Assembly (NCBI RefSeq): GCF_008638345.1
Contig: NZ_VTVA01000003.1
Location: forward strand, 95,007-159,006
Source: Pseudomonas saliphila
GTDB taxonomy: Bacteria; Pseudomonadota; Gammaproteobacteria; Pseudomonadales; Pseudomonadaceae
Reading direction: 5' to 3'
Length of the DNA stretch: 64,000 nucleotides
How positions within the stretch are numbered: position 1 is the stretch's first letter; each line of letters starts with the position of its first letter. Position numbers and translations under genes: made by a program. Below, one piece after another: positions 47,723 to 57,216 of this stretch. Under the pieces are notes generated by a model. The model saw only the letters and a list, made by a program, of their open reading frames with translations, did no database searches and was not told the DNA's origin.

Positions 47723-50425
47723 TTGGAGTCAACAGACAAAAGGACACGTAACGGCGCCGACAACGCCAATTGGCACGCCGTCGACATCGAGGCCGCTCTG
47801 GGAGAGTTCGACGTCCGGACGGAAAAGGGGTTGACCGACGACGAGGCGCAGCAGCGATTGAAGCGCTACGGACCGAACCAGCTGCGGGCAACAGAGAGCC
47901 GGCCCTGGTGGCGGATTCTTCTGAGCCAGTTTCACAGTATCGTCATCTACTTGCTGAGCGGCGCCGCCATTCTGGCGTTTGCTACGGGCCGCCTGCCGGA
48001 GGGTTTCGCGGTCCTGGCGGTGCTGCTGGTCAATACCGCCATTGGTTTTGTCAGCGAATGGAAGGCTGTGCGTTCCATGGCCGCTCTGCGCCGGTTGGGC
48101 GAACATATGACCCGAGTCCGGCGCGAAGGCAGTGAGCGCGATATTGCCGCACCGGAAATCGTGCCCGGCGACATCGTACTGCTGGAGGCCGGCGACCTCG
48201 TCCCTGCCGACTTGCGGCTGATTGAGGCGAATCACCTCAGGGTCAATGAGGCGCCGCTTACCGGAGAGTCCGTGCCGGTGAGCAAATTAACCGATGCCCT
48301 GGCGGCGGATACGCACATTGCCGATCGCAAGAACATGCTCTACAAGGGCACCAGCCTCTCCAGCGGCACAGCCGTGGGCGTTGCCGCTGGCACCGGATCG
48401 GAGACCGAACTGGGTCGAGTGTCCGCACTCGCGGAATCGGCCGAGGGAACAGTCCCGCCGCTGCAGCAGCGGTTGGATCAGCTGGGGCGTCGTCTCGCTA
48501 TATTGACCATCTTCATTGCCATTGCGGTCGCACTGCTGGGCTTTCTGGTACGAGAGCAGCAGGCCGCGCTGGTAATCGAGACCGCGCTCGCCCTGGGGGT
48601 GGCCGCCATTCCTGAGGGCCTGCCCATCGTCGCGACCATTGCTCTGGCCCGCGGCATGTATCTGATGGCAGTACGCAACGCGCTGGTCAACCGGCTCACC
48701 GCAGTGGAAACCCTGGGAGCCACCCGGGTAATTTTTTCGGACAAGACCGGCACTCTGACGGAAAACCGGATGCGGCTGCAAAAAATCGTCACCCCCACCG
48801 GCGATCTGGTGTTGGAGGAAACCGGGCCTGACGACAAGCTGGCGGAAACGGACGCCGTGCGCCGCATCATGGAGGTGGGCGTGCTCTGCAATGGCGCCTC
48901 CCTCGGTCAGGAGCAGGGAGAAGATAATCCACGCGGCGATCCCACCGAAATAGCGCTTCTGAAAGGCGGAAAAGACCTGGGGCTGAACCGAAAGGCGTTG
49001 CTGGAAGAGCGGCCCGAGGCCCGCGTGGAAAAATTCGAGCCCCGGGTGAAAAAGATGGCCAGCTTCCATCGGGCAAATGGCGAATTCTACGTCGCGGTGA
49101 AAGGCGCACCCGAGGCCGTGCTGGAAGTGTGCAGCGATATTGTTGCGGCGGATGGCGGCACCGAGCCGCTAGATGACGAGATGCGCCGCCAATGGCTTGA
49201 ACGCGCCAACCAACTGGCGGCCGAGGGTTTGCGCCTTTTGGCCATGGCCGAGAAACGGGTGACAACCAAGGATGCTGAGCCCTATAACGAGCTGTGTTTC
49301 CTCGGCCTTGTGGGTTTGCTCGATCCACCCCGCAAAACAGTCAGGGAGGCAATTGACGCCTGTCAGGCGGCCGGCATCCGCGTGGCGATGGTGACGGGCG
49401 ATCAACTGGAGACCGCCACGGCGATTGCCCGGGCGGTGGGGATCGCCGGCGGCGAGGATGATCCTGAGACAGTCGGGATGCTGGGACGCGACATCGGTTC
49501 ACCCGACGATCCGAACAGGCCAGAGAACATCTACCGCGCCAACATCTTCGCCAGGGTGAGCCCTGAGCAGAAACTCGATCTGGTGAGTATTTATCAGGCC
49601 CGGGGAGAGATCGTGGCCATGACCGGCGACGGCATCAATGACGCACCCGCCCTGAAAAAAGCCGATATCGGCATCGCCATGGGCAAACGGGGCACGGAGG
49701 CGGCCAAGCAGGTCGCCGACATGGTATTGAAGGACGACGCCTTTGAAACCATTGTTGCGGCGGTGCGGCAAGGGCGCGTCATCTTCGACAACATACGAAA
49801 GTCCGTCATATTCATGCTCACCACCAACGTGGCCGAGGTGTTGGCGGTGGCGCTGGCCACTGGCGCGGGATGGCCCCTGCCCCTGCTTCCCCTGCAGATC
49901 CTCTACCTCAATGTGCTCACCGACGTCTTTCCGGCTCTCGCCCTGGGGGTGGGCCCGGCCAGCGGCAGTGAAATGCAAGACAAGCCTCGCAGCCCCCAGG
50001 AATCGGTGCTGACCCGGGCCCACTGGACAGAAATCTGCGGATTTTCCGCCATCTTGGCGGCCTGTGTGCTGGGCGCTCTGCTGCTCGGACAGCACTGGCT
50101 GGGACTGACGGACCTGGAGGCAGTGACGGTTTCGTTTCTCACTCTGGCTTTCGGGAAACTCTGGTTCACCTTCGTTCTGCGCAACCCAAGGTCCGGTATC
50201 GTGCGCAACGAAATCACCCGCAATCTATGGGTCTGGGCCGCCCTGTTACTCTGCATTGCCCTGCTTGCCGCAGCGGTATACCTCCCGCTACTGTCCAATC
50301 TGTTACAGACGCAACCGCTTGGCTGGGGGCCCTGGGCACTGATTTTGGGGATGAGCGCGATTCCTTTCCTCGTGGGACAGGCGCTCCGCGAAATACAGCG
50401 CAGGTCTTTGAGGCAGGCGCCATAG
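47723..50425 (+). CDS. P2-type cation-transporting ATPase
   Basis: 900 residues from a TTG (GAGGA eight bases upstream). Architecture of a calcium/sodium-type P-ATPase: N-terminal cation-ATPase domain, TM4 with AAIPEGLPIV, phosphorylation DKTGTLTEN, nucleotide domain with KGAPEAV, hinge GDGINDAPALKKADIGIAMG, and TM6 NVLTDVFPALALG. The glutamate of PEGLP and N/D in TM6 match calcium-coordinating positions of SERCA, so a divalent or monovalent cation is exported. The exact ion cannot be read. No operon partner. Confidence 0.92.
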   Translation: MESTDKRTRNGADNANWHAVDIEAALGEFDVRTEKGLTDDEAQQRLKRYGPNQLRATESRPWWRILLSQFHSIVIYLLSGAAILAFATGRLPEGFAVLAVLLVNTAIGFVSEWKAVRSMAALRRLGEHMTRVRREGSERDIAAPEIVPGDIVLLEAGDLVPADLRLIEANHLRVNEAPLTGESVPVSKLTDALAADTHIADRKNMLYKGTSLSSGTAVGVAAGTGSETELGRVSALAESAEGTVPPLQQRLDQLGRRLAILTIFIAIAVALLGFLVREQQAALVIETALALGVAAIPEGLPIVATIALARGMYLMAVRNALVNRLTAVETLGATRVIFSDKTGTLTENRMRLQKIVTPTGDLVLEETGPDDKLAETDAVRRIMEVGVLCNGASLGQEQGEDNPRGDPTEIALLKGGKDLGLNRKALLEERPEARVEKFEPRVKKMASFHRANGEFYVAVKGAPEAVLEVCSDIVAADGGTEPLDDEMRRQWLERANQLAAEGLRLLAMAEKRVTTKDAEPYNELCFLGLVGLLDPPRKTVREAIDACQAAGIRVAMVTGDQLETATAIARAVGIAGGEDDPETVGMLGRDIGSPDDPNRPENIYRANIFARVSPEQKLDLVSIYQARGEIVAMTGDGINDAPALKKADIGIAMGKRGTEAAKQVADMVLKDDAFETIVAAVRQGRVIFDNIRKSVIFMLTTNVAEVLAVALATGAGWPLPLLPLQILYLNVLTDVFPALALGVGPASGSEMQDKPRSPQESVLTRAHWTEICGFSAILAACVLGALLLGQHWLGLTDLEAVTVSFLTLAFGKLWFTFVLRNPRSGIVRNEITRNLWVWAALLLCIALLAAAVYLPLLSNLLQTQPLGWGPWALILGMSAIPFLVGQALREIQRRSLRQAP

Positions 50426-50474
50426 AGACGAAGCGTATGGGTACGGCAATGCCTGATGCGCGCCCTGACCTATC

Positions 50475-50499
50475 GACGGAGCCATTCTATGCCTCCGTC
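50475..50499. terminator. Hairpin between convergent ATPase and groEL
   Basis: GACGGAG and CTCCGTC (7 bp) are 11 bases apart, midway between the two stops. No T-run; a weak bidirectional terminator at best. Confidence 0.3.
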
Positions 50500-50530
50500 T
50501 ACTGCAGGGGCGTTAGCCAGAACGAATTGT

Positions 50531-52147
50531 TCATTCAGGGAAAGGTGGCTGCGCGGGTGATTCCTTTTCCGGAATATCGGTCATGGTTGCCTCGGTCAGC
50601 AACAGGATGCTGGCGATTGAAACGGCATTTTCGAGGGCAATACGCACCACTTTGGTCGGATCAATAATGCCCGCATCATACATGTCTACATAGCTGTTAA
50701 CGGAGGCATCGAAACCGACATTTCCAGGCTCTGACAGCATGCGCGCAACCACCACGCCAGCATCCACGGCGGAGTTTTCCGCGATGATTCTTGCTGGCGC
50801 TTCCAGCGCCCGGCGAAGAATCTGCAAGCCGGTCCTGGCATCGCCCTCATGACGAGCCTCTTCGGCTGCGATAATCGGCACTGCCTTGAGCAGCGCAAAC
50901 CCACCCCCCGGAACAATACCTTCTGCAATCGCCGCCCGGGTGGCCGAGATGGCATCATCCAGCGCATCCTTGCGTGCCTTCATCTCGGCTTCAGAAGGTG
51001 CCCCGACCCGGATTACTGCAACACCCCCAGACATCTTGGCCAGTCGCTCCTGAAGTTTTTCACGGTCGTAGTCGCTGGTGGTGCTGTCTATTTGCGCACG
51101 AATCTGCTGCAGACGGGCCTCGATGGCCTCGCGCGTGCCTGCACCACCAATCAATGCCGTACTGTCCTTCTGCACCACTACTCGATGCGCCCGCCCCAAC
51201 TGGCTCAGCTCTACCTGTTCGAGCGTGACACCCAAGTCATTGGAAACCACCGTTGCACCGGTCAGAACCGCCATGTCCTGCAGCATCTCCTTGCGTCGAT
51301 CGCCAAAGCCTGGCGCCTTGATCGCCACTGCCCGCAGCACACCCCGTATCTGATTGACGACCAGGGTCGTCAACGCCTCACCTTCGATATCGTCTGCTAT
51401 CAACACCAGGGGCTGTCCACTCTTGGCAATGAGTTCGAGCAAGGGTAGCAAGTCCCTGAGCACACTGATCTTATGGTCGCAGAGCAGCAGATAGGCATCA
51501 TCAAGTTCTACCTGCATCTTCTCGGCGTCGGTGACGAAATAAGGCGAAACATAGCCTCGGTCAAACCGCATGCCTTCCATGACCTCTAACACGGTTTCAG
51601 TGGTCTTGGACTCCTCAACGCTAACAACGCCTTCAACACCGACCTTTTCCAGGGCGTCCGCCACGAGTTGACCGATGACAGCATCGTTGTGCGCCGACAG
51701 CGTGGCGACCTGCGCCTTTTCCTTGGGTGTGCTGACGGGGCGAGACTGGGCGACGAGTGATTCCACGACCAACGACAGCCCACGATCCAGGCCGCGCTTG
51801 AGGTCGATCGCACTGGCCCCGGCAACCACATTGCGTATGCCATCAGCCAGGATGGTATGGGCCAACACCGTTGACGTACTGGTCCCATCTCCAACCGCTT
51901 CGCCGGTGCGTTCCGCGGCCTGGCGCAGCATCTGGGCGCCGAGGTTTTCCTCGGGATCCTCCAGGTCAACGCGTTTGGCGATGGTCACGCCATCATTGCA
52001 GACCGTCGGAGTGCCCCACTTATTCTGAATCAGTACCGATTTTGATTTGGGCCCCAGGGTCACGCGCACGGCGTCCGCCAGCTGAGTGGCGCCACTCAGA
52101 ATTTTCTCGCGAGCAGTCGCACGAAACACGATTTTACTGTGAGCCAT
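50531..52147 (-). CDS. groEL: Orphan 60-kDa chaperonin (GroEL)
   Basis: 538 residues from MAHSKIVF (GGAG nine bases upstream). GroEL pattern throughout: [26 protein letters not shown] (ATP site), [17 protein letters not shown] and [11 protein letters not shown]. The C-terminus ends [13 protein letters not shown] instead of the Gly-Gly-Met repeat. No groES is adjacent, so this is a second, stress-block chaperonin rather than the housekeeping groESL. A longer frame upstream has no start signal. Confidence 0.93.
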   Translation of the reverse strand: MAHSKIVFRATAREKILSGATQLADAVRVTLGPKSKSVLIQNKWGTPTVCNDGVTIAKRVDLEDPEENLGAQMLRQAAERTGEAVGDGTSTSTVLAHTILADGIRNVVAGASAIDLKRGLDRGLSLVVESLVAQSRPVSTPKEKAQVATLSAHNDAVIGQLVADALEKVGVEGVVSVEESKTTETVLEVMEGMRFDRGYVSPYFVTDAEKMQVELDDAYLLLCDHKISVLRDLLPLLELIAKSGQPLVLIADDIEGEALTTLVVNQIRGVLRAVAIKAPGFGDRRKEMLQDMAVLTGATVVSNDLGVTLEQVELSQLGRAHRVVVQKDSTALIGGAGTREAIEARLQQIRAQIDSTTSDYDREKLQERLAKMSGGVAVIRVGAPSEAEMKARKDALDDAISATRAAIAEGIVPGGGFALLKAVPIIAAEEARHEGDARTGLQILRRALEAPARIIAENSAVDAGVVVARMLSEPGNVGFDASVNSYVDMYDAGIIDPTKVVRIALENAVSIASILLLTEATMTDIPEKESPAQPPFPE

Positions 52148-52354
52148 CTGAGTGATCTCCTGGCCGTTGCTGTAGCGCCTGCGTTTTACAGCTTCCACGC
52201 AATGGACAGCGACACCAGGAGTTATATCCATCACGTTACAATGACGCCGGTATCGACTGGGCGACGCGAGTTTCAAGGCAGCTGATGACGTTCACTTTTT
52301 TATCTGAAGCCTCGCGTCGTGCTTCAGAAAACAAGCGACAACGTCCAGACACGC

Positions 52355-52377
52355 AAAAGCCCGCACGAGGCGGGCTT
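52355..52377 (-). terminator. Intrinsic terminator after tRNA-Pro
   Basis: AAGCCCGC pairs with GCGGGCTT around a five-base loop, followed by TTTTG on the minus strand. It ends the tRNA transcript 59 bases beyond its 3' end. Confidence 0.75.
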
Positions 52378-52435
52378 GTTCGGTGGTTTCAGAGCTAGGC
52401 TGGGACTACTTGAAGACTACTTGAAACATGCAATT

Positions 52436-52512
52436 TGGTCGGAGAGACTGGATTCGAACCAGCGACCTTCTCGTCCCGAACGAGACGCGCTACCAGGCTG
52501 CGCTACACTCCG
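52436..52512 (-). tRNA. tRNA-Pro (anticodon CGG)
   Basis: A 77-base cloverleaf on the minus strand. It has a 7-bp acceptor (one U-U mismatch, as in other pseudomonad tRNA-Pro), D-arm GCGC...GCGC, anticodon stem TCTCG/CGAGA with loop TTCGGGA (anticodon CGG), T-loop TTCGAAT and encoded 3' CCA. It borders the accessory block on its right side. Confidence 0.97.
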
Positions 52513-52670
52513 ATGATGGCCGGCATTTTACCCCATCGCATTGTTTTGACAAGGCCCCTCCCGGACTTTTGTGCCTATAGAAAGGCCGTGTCCTCAACCC
52601 TGTCCAGCTCCAGTTCATGCGGCCCTGTGTTATAACATCGGGTCGCCTCATCAGCCAAAGGACCTCAGCC

Positions 52671-53207
52671 ATGGCCCACAGCGCCAGCGAATTTGCTCCT
52701 CTCAATATTGCCATCCTCACCGTCAGCGATACGCGCTCCACCGAAACCGATACATCAGGTCAATTGCTGGTCGACAGCGCTACGGCGGCCGGTCACCGGA
52801 TCGCAGATCGCCAATTGCATCCGGATGATATCTACCGTATCCGCGCTGTGGTGTCCGACTGGATTGCGCGCGATGACGTTCAGGTGATTCTGGTCACTGG
52901 CGGCACCGGTTTTACCGGCCGTGACAGCACGCCGGAGGCTATTGCGCCGCTGCTGGACAAGACGGTCGACGGATTTGGTGAACTGTTCCGACATCTATCG
53001 TGGGAGGAGATCGGCGCCTCGACGGTCCAGTCCCGGGCGCTAGCGGGCCTGGCCAACCGAACCCTGGTGGTCTGCATGCCCGGGTCGACTGGCGCGTGCC
53101 GCACGGCGTGGGAACGTATCCTCAAAGACCAACTGGACAGCCGCACCCGTCCCTGCAACTTCGTTCAGCACCTGGGTGCAGGGCCAGCCTGCGAGAGCCG
53201 CGCATGA
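52671..53207 (+). CDS. moaB: Molybdopterin adenylyltransferase-type protein MoaB
   Basis: 178 residues from MAHSASEF (AAGGA eight bases upstream). MoaB/MogA fold: [28 protein letters not shown] and the C-terminal [13 protein letters not shown] loop. It acts in molybdenum cofactor assembly (adenylylation of molybdopterin or a related step). Its stop overlaps the ATG of moeA, so the two are coupled. Confidence 0.95.
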   Translation: MAHSASEFAPLNIAILTVSDTRSTETDTSGQLLVDSATAAGHRIADRQLHPDDIYRIRAVVSDWIARDDVQVILVTGGTGFTGRDSTPEAIAPLLDKTVDGFGELFRHLSWEEIGASTVQSRALAGLANRTLVVCMPGSTGACRTAWERILKDQLDSRTRPCNFVQHLGAGPACESRA

Positions 53208-54409
53208 GCTTGCTACCCGTTAGCGAGGCGCTGGAGAAACTGCTGAGTGTGGCTGCCTCTGAAGTGACAACCGGCTCCGAGACAGTGCCACTGCAGCAGG
53301 CACTCGGTCGTATCCTGGCAAGCCCTGTGCAGGCCGCCCATGACGTCCCACCCTGGGATAACAGTGCGATGGATGGCTATGCCTTCAACGCCGAGGATGC
53401 GACGCTGGCTGAGTCTCAGGGTCTGGCCATCAGTCAACGCATCACCGCCGGTATGGCGCCACAACCGCTTGAACCAGGCACCTGCGCACGCATATTCACC
53501 GGTGCACCAATGCCGCCGGGGGCAGACACCGTAGAGATGCAGGAGAACGTCGAGGAGGTTGACGGGCTGGCGCGCTTTACGCAGCCCGTGCGGCCAGGCA
53601 GTAACGTCCGACCGCAAGGCCAGGACATTTCCACCGGCATCACGCTTTTCTTCCCAGGCCAGGTATTACGGCCGCAGGATTTGGGGGTGATTGCTTCAGT
53701 TGGCATTGCCACCCTTGAGGTGCGTCGCCCGTTGCAGGTCGCGGTGCTGTCCACCGGAGATGAGCTGGTCGAGCCTGGCCAACCGCTTGAAAGTGGCCAG
53801 ATATACAACAGCAACCGCTTTACCCTGATCGCTGCGCTTCAGCGGCTCGGACAGCAGGTCATCGACGCCGGCATACTGCCCGACGACCCCGAACAGACCC
53901 GGGTCCGTCTGCACGAACTGTCGCAGCAGGCTGACGTCATCCTGACCTCCGGCGGTGTGTCCGTGGGCGAAGCGGACTGTCTCGGACAAGTGCTGCGAGA
54001 CTCCGGCCGTGTCGAGCTCTGGAAGCTCGCGATCAAGCCAGGCAAACCCTTTACCCTGGGCCGCTTCGGCGATACGCCGGTGCTGGGTTTGCCTGGCAAC
54101 CCGGCGGCATCACTGGTGACCTTCCTGTTACTGGTCAAGCCGTATTTGCTGCGCCGACTCGGTTGCACTGCAACCGCACCGCTCGCAGTGGAGTTATCCG
54201 CCGGCTTCGATTGGCACAAGCCCGGGGGACGTGACGAGTATCTGCGCGCGCGACTGGAAAACGGATGCGTCGTCCCGGCAGGCAACCAGAGCTCCGGCGT
54301 GCTGAGCAGTGCCAGTCAGGCCAGTGGCCTGGTACTGATCCCGGCGGGACTCACTGTCAACAAGGGGCAACTGCTGTCGTTTCTTCCCTTTGAAGGATTG
54401 TTGAGCTGA
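53204..54409 (+). CDS. moeA: Molybdopterin molybdenumtransferase MoeA
   Basis: 401 residues. MoeA shows [15 protein letters not shown], the GxxxPxGADTV segment ([15 protein letters not shown]), [21 protein letters not shown] and LPGNPAAS. It inserts molybdate into adenylylated molybdopterin for Moco enzymes, such as nitrate reductase, which would supply nitrite to NirS. No Moco enzyme lies within the window. Coupled to moaB by an ATGA overlap. Confidence 0.96.
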   Translation: MSLLPVSEALEKLLSVAASEVTTGSETVPLQQALGRILASPVQAAHDVPPWDNSAMDGYAFNAEDATLAESQGLAISQRITAGMAPQPLEPGTCARIFTGAPMPPGADTVEMQENVEEVDGLARFTQPVRPGSNVRPQGQDISTGITLFFPGQVLRPQDLGVIASVGIATLEVRRPLQVAVLSTGDELVEPGQPLESGQIYNSNRFTLIAALQRLGQQVIDAGILPDDPEQTRVRLHELSQQADVILTSGGVSVGEADCLGQVLRDSGRVELWKLAIKPGKPFTLGRFGDTPVLGLPGNPAASLVTFLLLVKPYLLRRLGCTATAPLAVELSAGFDWHKPGGRDEYLRARLENGCVVPAGNQSSGVLSSASQASGLVLIPAGLTVNKGQLLSFLPFEGLLS

Positions 54410-54418
54410 CACAGACAT

Positions 54419-54451
54419 AAAAAAACCCGCATGGACTGTCGTCCACGCGGG
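54419..54451 (-). terminator. Intrinsic terminator after grxD
   Basis: On the minus strand CCCGC-GTGGAC pairs with GTCCA-T-GCGGG around a four-base loop, with one A-C mismatch in the stem, followed by seven T residues. It lies 18 bases past the grxD stop, also near the moeA end. Confidence 0.85.
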
Positions 54452-54468
54452 CTGGGAATCACGGTGTC

Positions 54469-54792
54469 TCAGGCTGTCTTGGCGGCAGCCGTTTTAACCA
54501 TCGTCGCAAGCTCGCCAGACTCGTGCAGCTCGATGATGATGTCGCTCCCACCCACCAGCTCCCCATCAATCCACAGCTGCGGAAAGGTCGGCCAATTGGC
54601 ATATTTTGGCAGCTCGCTGCGGATATCCGGATTCTGCAGGATATCAACGTAGGCGAATTTTTCGCCATAGCTCATCAGTGCCTGAACCGCGCGGGCTGAA
54701 AAACCACACTGGGGAGCATTGGGCGCACCCTTCATATAGATCAGAACAGGGTTCTTGGTGATCTGTTCTTTGATGCTTTCGATAGTATCCAT
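54469..54792 (-). CDS. grxD: Monothiol glutaredoxin, Grx4 family
   Basis: 107 residues. The monothiol active site is CGFS (cysteine 29), followed by WPTFPQLWIDGELVGGSDI, the glutathione-binding face. Such proteins bind a [2Fe-2S] cluster with glutathione and pass it on. GGAG lies five bases before the ATG. It is convergent with moeA. Confidence 0.95.
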   Translation of the reverse strand: MDTIESIKEQITKNPVLIYMKGAPNAPQCGFSARAVQALMSYGEKFAYVDILQNPDIRSELPKYANWPTFPQLWIDGELVGGSDIIIELHESGELATMVKTAAAKTA

Positions 54793-55164
54793 GACAACTC
54801 CTCATAACGTGCGCAGGCATGGAGGGGGCCCGCAAACAAAGACGGATAGTGTACAGCAAAACCTGGGGACGATACCGCCTCCCCTCACCCGCGGCCGTGT
54901 CGTAGCCTGATTAATCTGTAAGCGTATTCGTCCGTAGCGCTTCCCTATGCGTTGCTCAACCCCCGGTGACTAAAGCTTCGACCGCTCTGGGCACTTTCGC
55001 GAGCCGATCATCCAGTACGGGAACGAGGCATTTGCCATTGGACGGATTTTACCGATAAGATCGCTGCTTCTCTTTTTTCGGGTATGGCTCTACTGGGCTT
55101 AACAGCTACGGTAAGGCCCACTGTTTCCGGTCGATAGCTGACCGAGGTTACCGGGTAGCACAAC
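54793..55164. other. Intergenic region between grxD and argF
   Basis: 372 bases carry both promoters. A short minus-strand frame (76 codons, 55008-55238) overlaps the argF start and is not supported. I see no clear operator or small RNA; a conserved structured leader cannot be excluded without comparison. Confidence 0.45.
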
Positions 55165-56070
55165 ATGACAGCACGGCACTTCCTTTCATTGATGGATTGT
55201 TCACAGGCAGAACTGATCAACCTGATCAAGCGCGGCATTGAGCTGAAGGCGCTTCATCGTCAGGGCGTGATCTACGAGCCGCTGAAGAACCGCGTGCTGG
55301 GCATGATCTTCGAGAAAGCCTCGACCCGTACCCGGGTTTCGTTTGAAGCCGGGATGATTCAGCTCGGTGGTCAGGCGATCTTCCTATCGCCGCGCGATAC
55401 GCAACTGGGTCGCGGTGAGCCGATTGAAGACAGCGCCCGGGTACTCTCGAGCATGGTTGATGCGGTGATGATCCGCACCTTTGCCCACGGCGATATCGAA
55501 ACCTTCGCGAGCAACTCGAGCGTGCCGGTCATCAATGGCCTGACCGATGATCTGCACCCATGCCAGCTGCTGGCCGACATGCAGACCTATCAGGAACATC
55601 GCGGCTCCATTCAGGGCAAGACTGTTGCCTGGATCGGTGATGGCAACAACATGTGCAACACCTTCATTCAGGCAGCGATCCAGTTTGACTTCCAGCTACG
55701 TGTAGCCTGCCCTGTAGGTTATGAGCCGGATCAGCGCTTCCTTGATCAGGCCGGTGACCGCGTGACGGTCACCCGCGATCCCAACGAAGCGGCAACCGGT
55801 GCGCACTTGATCAACACCGATGTCTGGGCCTCGATGGGTCAGGAAGATGAGACCGAGGCGCGGATGAAGCGTTTCGCGCCTTATCAGGTCACCCCCGCCA
55901 TGCTCGACCTTGCCGACGAGTCGGTATTGTTCATGCATTGCCTGCCCGCGCACCGCGGTGAGGAAGTGACGGCTGAATTGATGGATGATCCGCGCAGCGT
56001 AGTCTGGGATCAGGCGGAAAACCGGCTGCATGCGCAGAAAGCGTTGGTTGAATTTCTGCTGGTCGAGTAG
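55165..56070 (+). CDS. argF: Ornithine carbamoyltransferase
   Basis: 301 residues. Carbamoyl-phosphate site STRTRVSFE, the [12 protein letters not shown] signature of ornithine transcarbamylases, and [11 protein letters not shown] near the end. It makes citrulline from ornithine in arginine synthesis. It is followed after 11 bases by an ABC ATPase, as in P. aeruginosa (PA3537-PA3538). Confidence 0.97.
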   Translation: MTARHFLSLMDCSQAELINLIKRGIELKALHRQGVIYEPLKNRVLGMIFEKASTRTRVSFEAGMIQLGGQAIFLSPRDTQLGRGEPIEDSARVLSSMVDAVMIRTFAHGDIETFASNSSVPVINGLTDDLHPCQLLADMQTYQEHRGSIQGKTVAWIGDGNNMCNTFIQAAIQFDFQLRVACPVGYEPDQRFLDQAGDRVTVTRDPNEAATGAHLINTDVWASMGQEDETEARMKRFAPYQVTPAMLDLADESVLFMHCLPAHRGEEVTAELMDDPRSVVWDQAENRLHAQKALVEFLLVE

Positions 56071-56081
56071 GACCGACTGCC

Positions 56082-57203
56082 ATGACCGATTCGCCCGGCA
56101 TCATCCTGGAACTGAACCAGTTGGCCTGCGGTTATCCAGGTCACAAGGTCGTCGATAATCTGGAGATCCATTTGCGCGCCGGAGACATAGGCTGCCTGCT
56201 GGGGCCTTCCGGGTGCGGTAAAACCACCACCCTGCGCGCTATTGCCGGGTTCGAGCCGATTACCGGCGGTGAAATCAAGCTGGATGGTCAGGTCATTTCC
56301 TCTCCTGCCCACCGTGTTCCGCCGGAGCATCGGCGGATCGGCATGGTATTTCAGGACTATGCGCTGTTCCCTCATCTGACAGTGCGCCAGAACGTTGCCT
56401 TTGGCATAGAAAAACACCCTGAACGGGATCGCATTGTCGACGAACTCCTCGAGCTGGTGAAGCTGTCCCAGCTGGGGCGTCGTTATCCGCATGAGCTGTC
56501 CGGCGGCCAACAGCAACGGGTCGCACTGGCGCGCGCATTGGCGCCTGATCCTAAGCTGCTGCTGCTCGACGAGCCATTCTCCAACCTGGACGGCGAGCTG
56601 CGCCGACGCTTATCCGGTGAAGTGCGGGATATTCTCAAGCTACGCGGCACCAGCGCTCTGCTGGTTACCCATGATCAGAACGAAGCCTTTGCGGTGTCGG
56701 ATCATGTTGGCGTGCTGAAGGAAGGTTCGCTGCAACAATGGGATACACCCTACAACCTCTACCACGAACCGATAACCCCCTTCGTTGCGAGCTTTATCGG
56801 TCAGGGATATTTCATTCGGGGCCAACTGTTGACGCCGGATACGGTCCAGACCGAGCTGGGGGTAATCAAAGGCAACCGAGCCTACCAGTTACCCGCAGGC
56901 AGTGCCGTAGATGTGCTGTTGCGCCCGGATGACATTGTTGGGGAAGACAATACCGGGCTTTACGGCACCATTATTGGCAAGACATTCCTCGGGGCGACAA
57001 CCTTGTATCGTCTGCGGCTACCTACCGGCAGTACGCTGGAGGCAATATTTCCCAGCCATGACGACCATTTCATGGGTGAAAAGGTCGGCATTCGGGTCGC
57101 TGCTGATCATCTGGTGATCTTTGCCGCGCAGGGCAGCGTTAACGTGAGTGCCCAATTGCCCCTCGAGCAGGTGCTGGATGTAGGCACTTCAGATTCAGCC
57201 TGA
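56082..57203 (+). CDS. ABC transporter ATP-binding protein, FbpC-like
   Basis: 373 residues. Walker A GPSGCGKTTT (about residues 43-52), signature LSGGQQQR, Walker B LLLLDEPF and switch VTHDQ. The C-terminal 120 residues are a TOBE-type regulatory domain as in iron or polyamine importers. No permease or binding protein is adjacent, so the partners are elsewhere or the gene is an orphan. Same direction as argF with an 11-base gap. Confidence 0.88.
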   Translation: MTDSPGIILELNQLACGYPGHKVVDNLEIHLRAGDIGCLLGPSGCGKTTTLRAIAGFEPITGGEIKLDGQVISSPAHRVPPEHRRIGMVFQDYALFPHLTVRQNVAFGIEKHPERDRIVDELLELVKLSQLGRRYPHELSGGQQQRVALARALAPDPKLLLLDEPFSNLDGELRRRLSGEVRDILKLRGTSALLVTHDQNEAFAVSDHVGVLKEGSLQQWDTPYNLYHEPITPFVASFIGQGYFIRGQLLTPDTVQTELGVIKGNRAYQLPAGSAVDVLLRPDDIVGEDNTGLYGTIIGKTFLGATTLYRLRLPTGSTLEAIFPSHDDHFMGEKVGIRVAADHLVIFAAQGSVNVSAQLPLEQVLDVGTSDSA

Positions 57204-57216
57204 AGCGCCCGTCACC

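Noticed and set aside
52319-52516. Plus-strand reading frame across the tRNA-Pro gene
   Set aside because: It translates the tRNA and its terminator in antisense; the residues [11 protein letters not shown] are the well-known artefact of this region.
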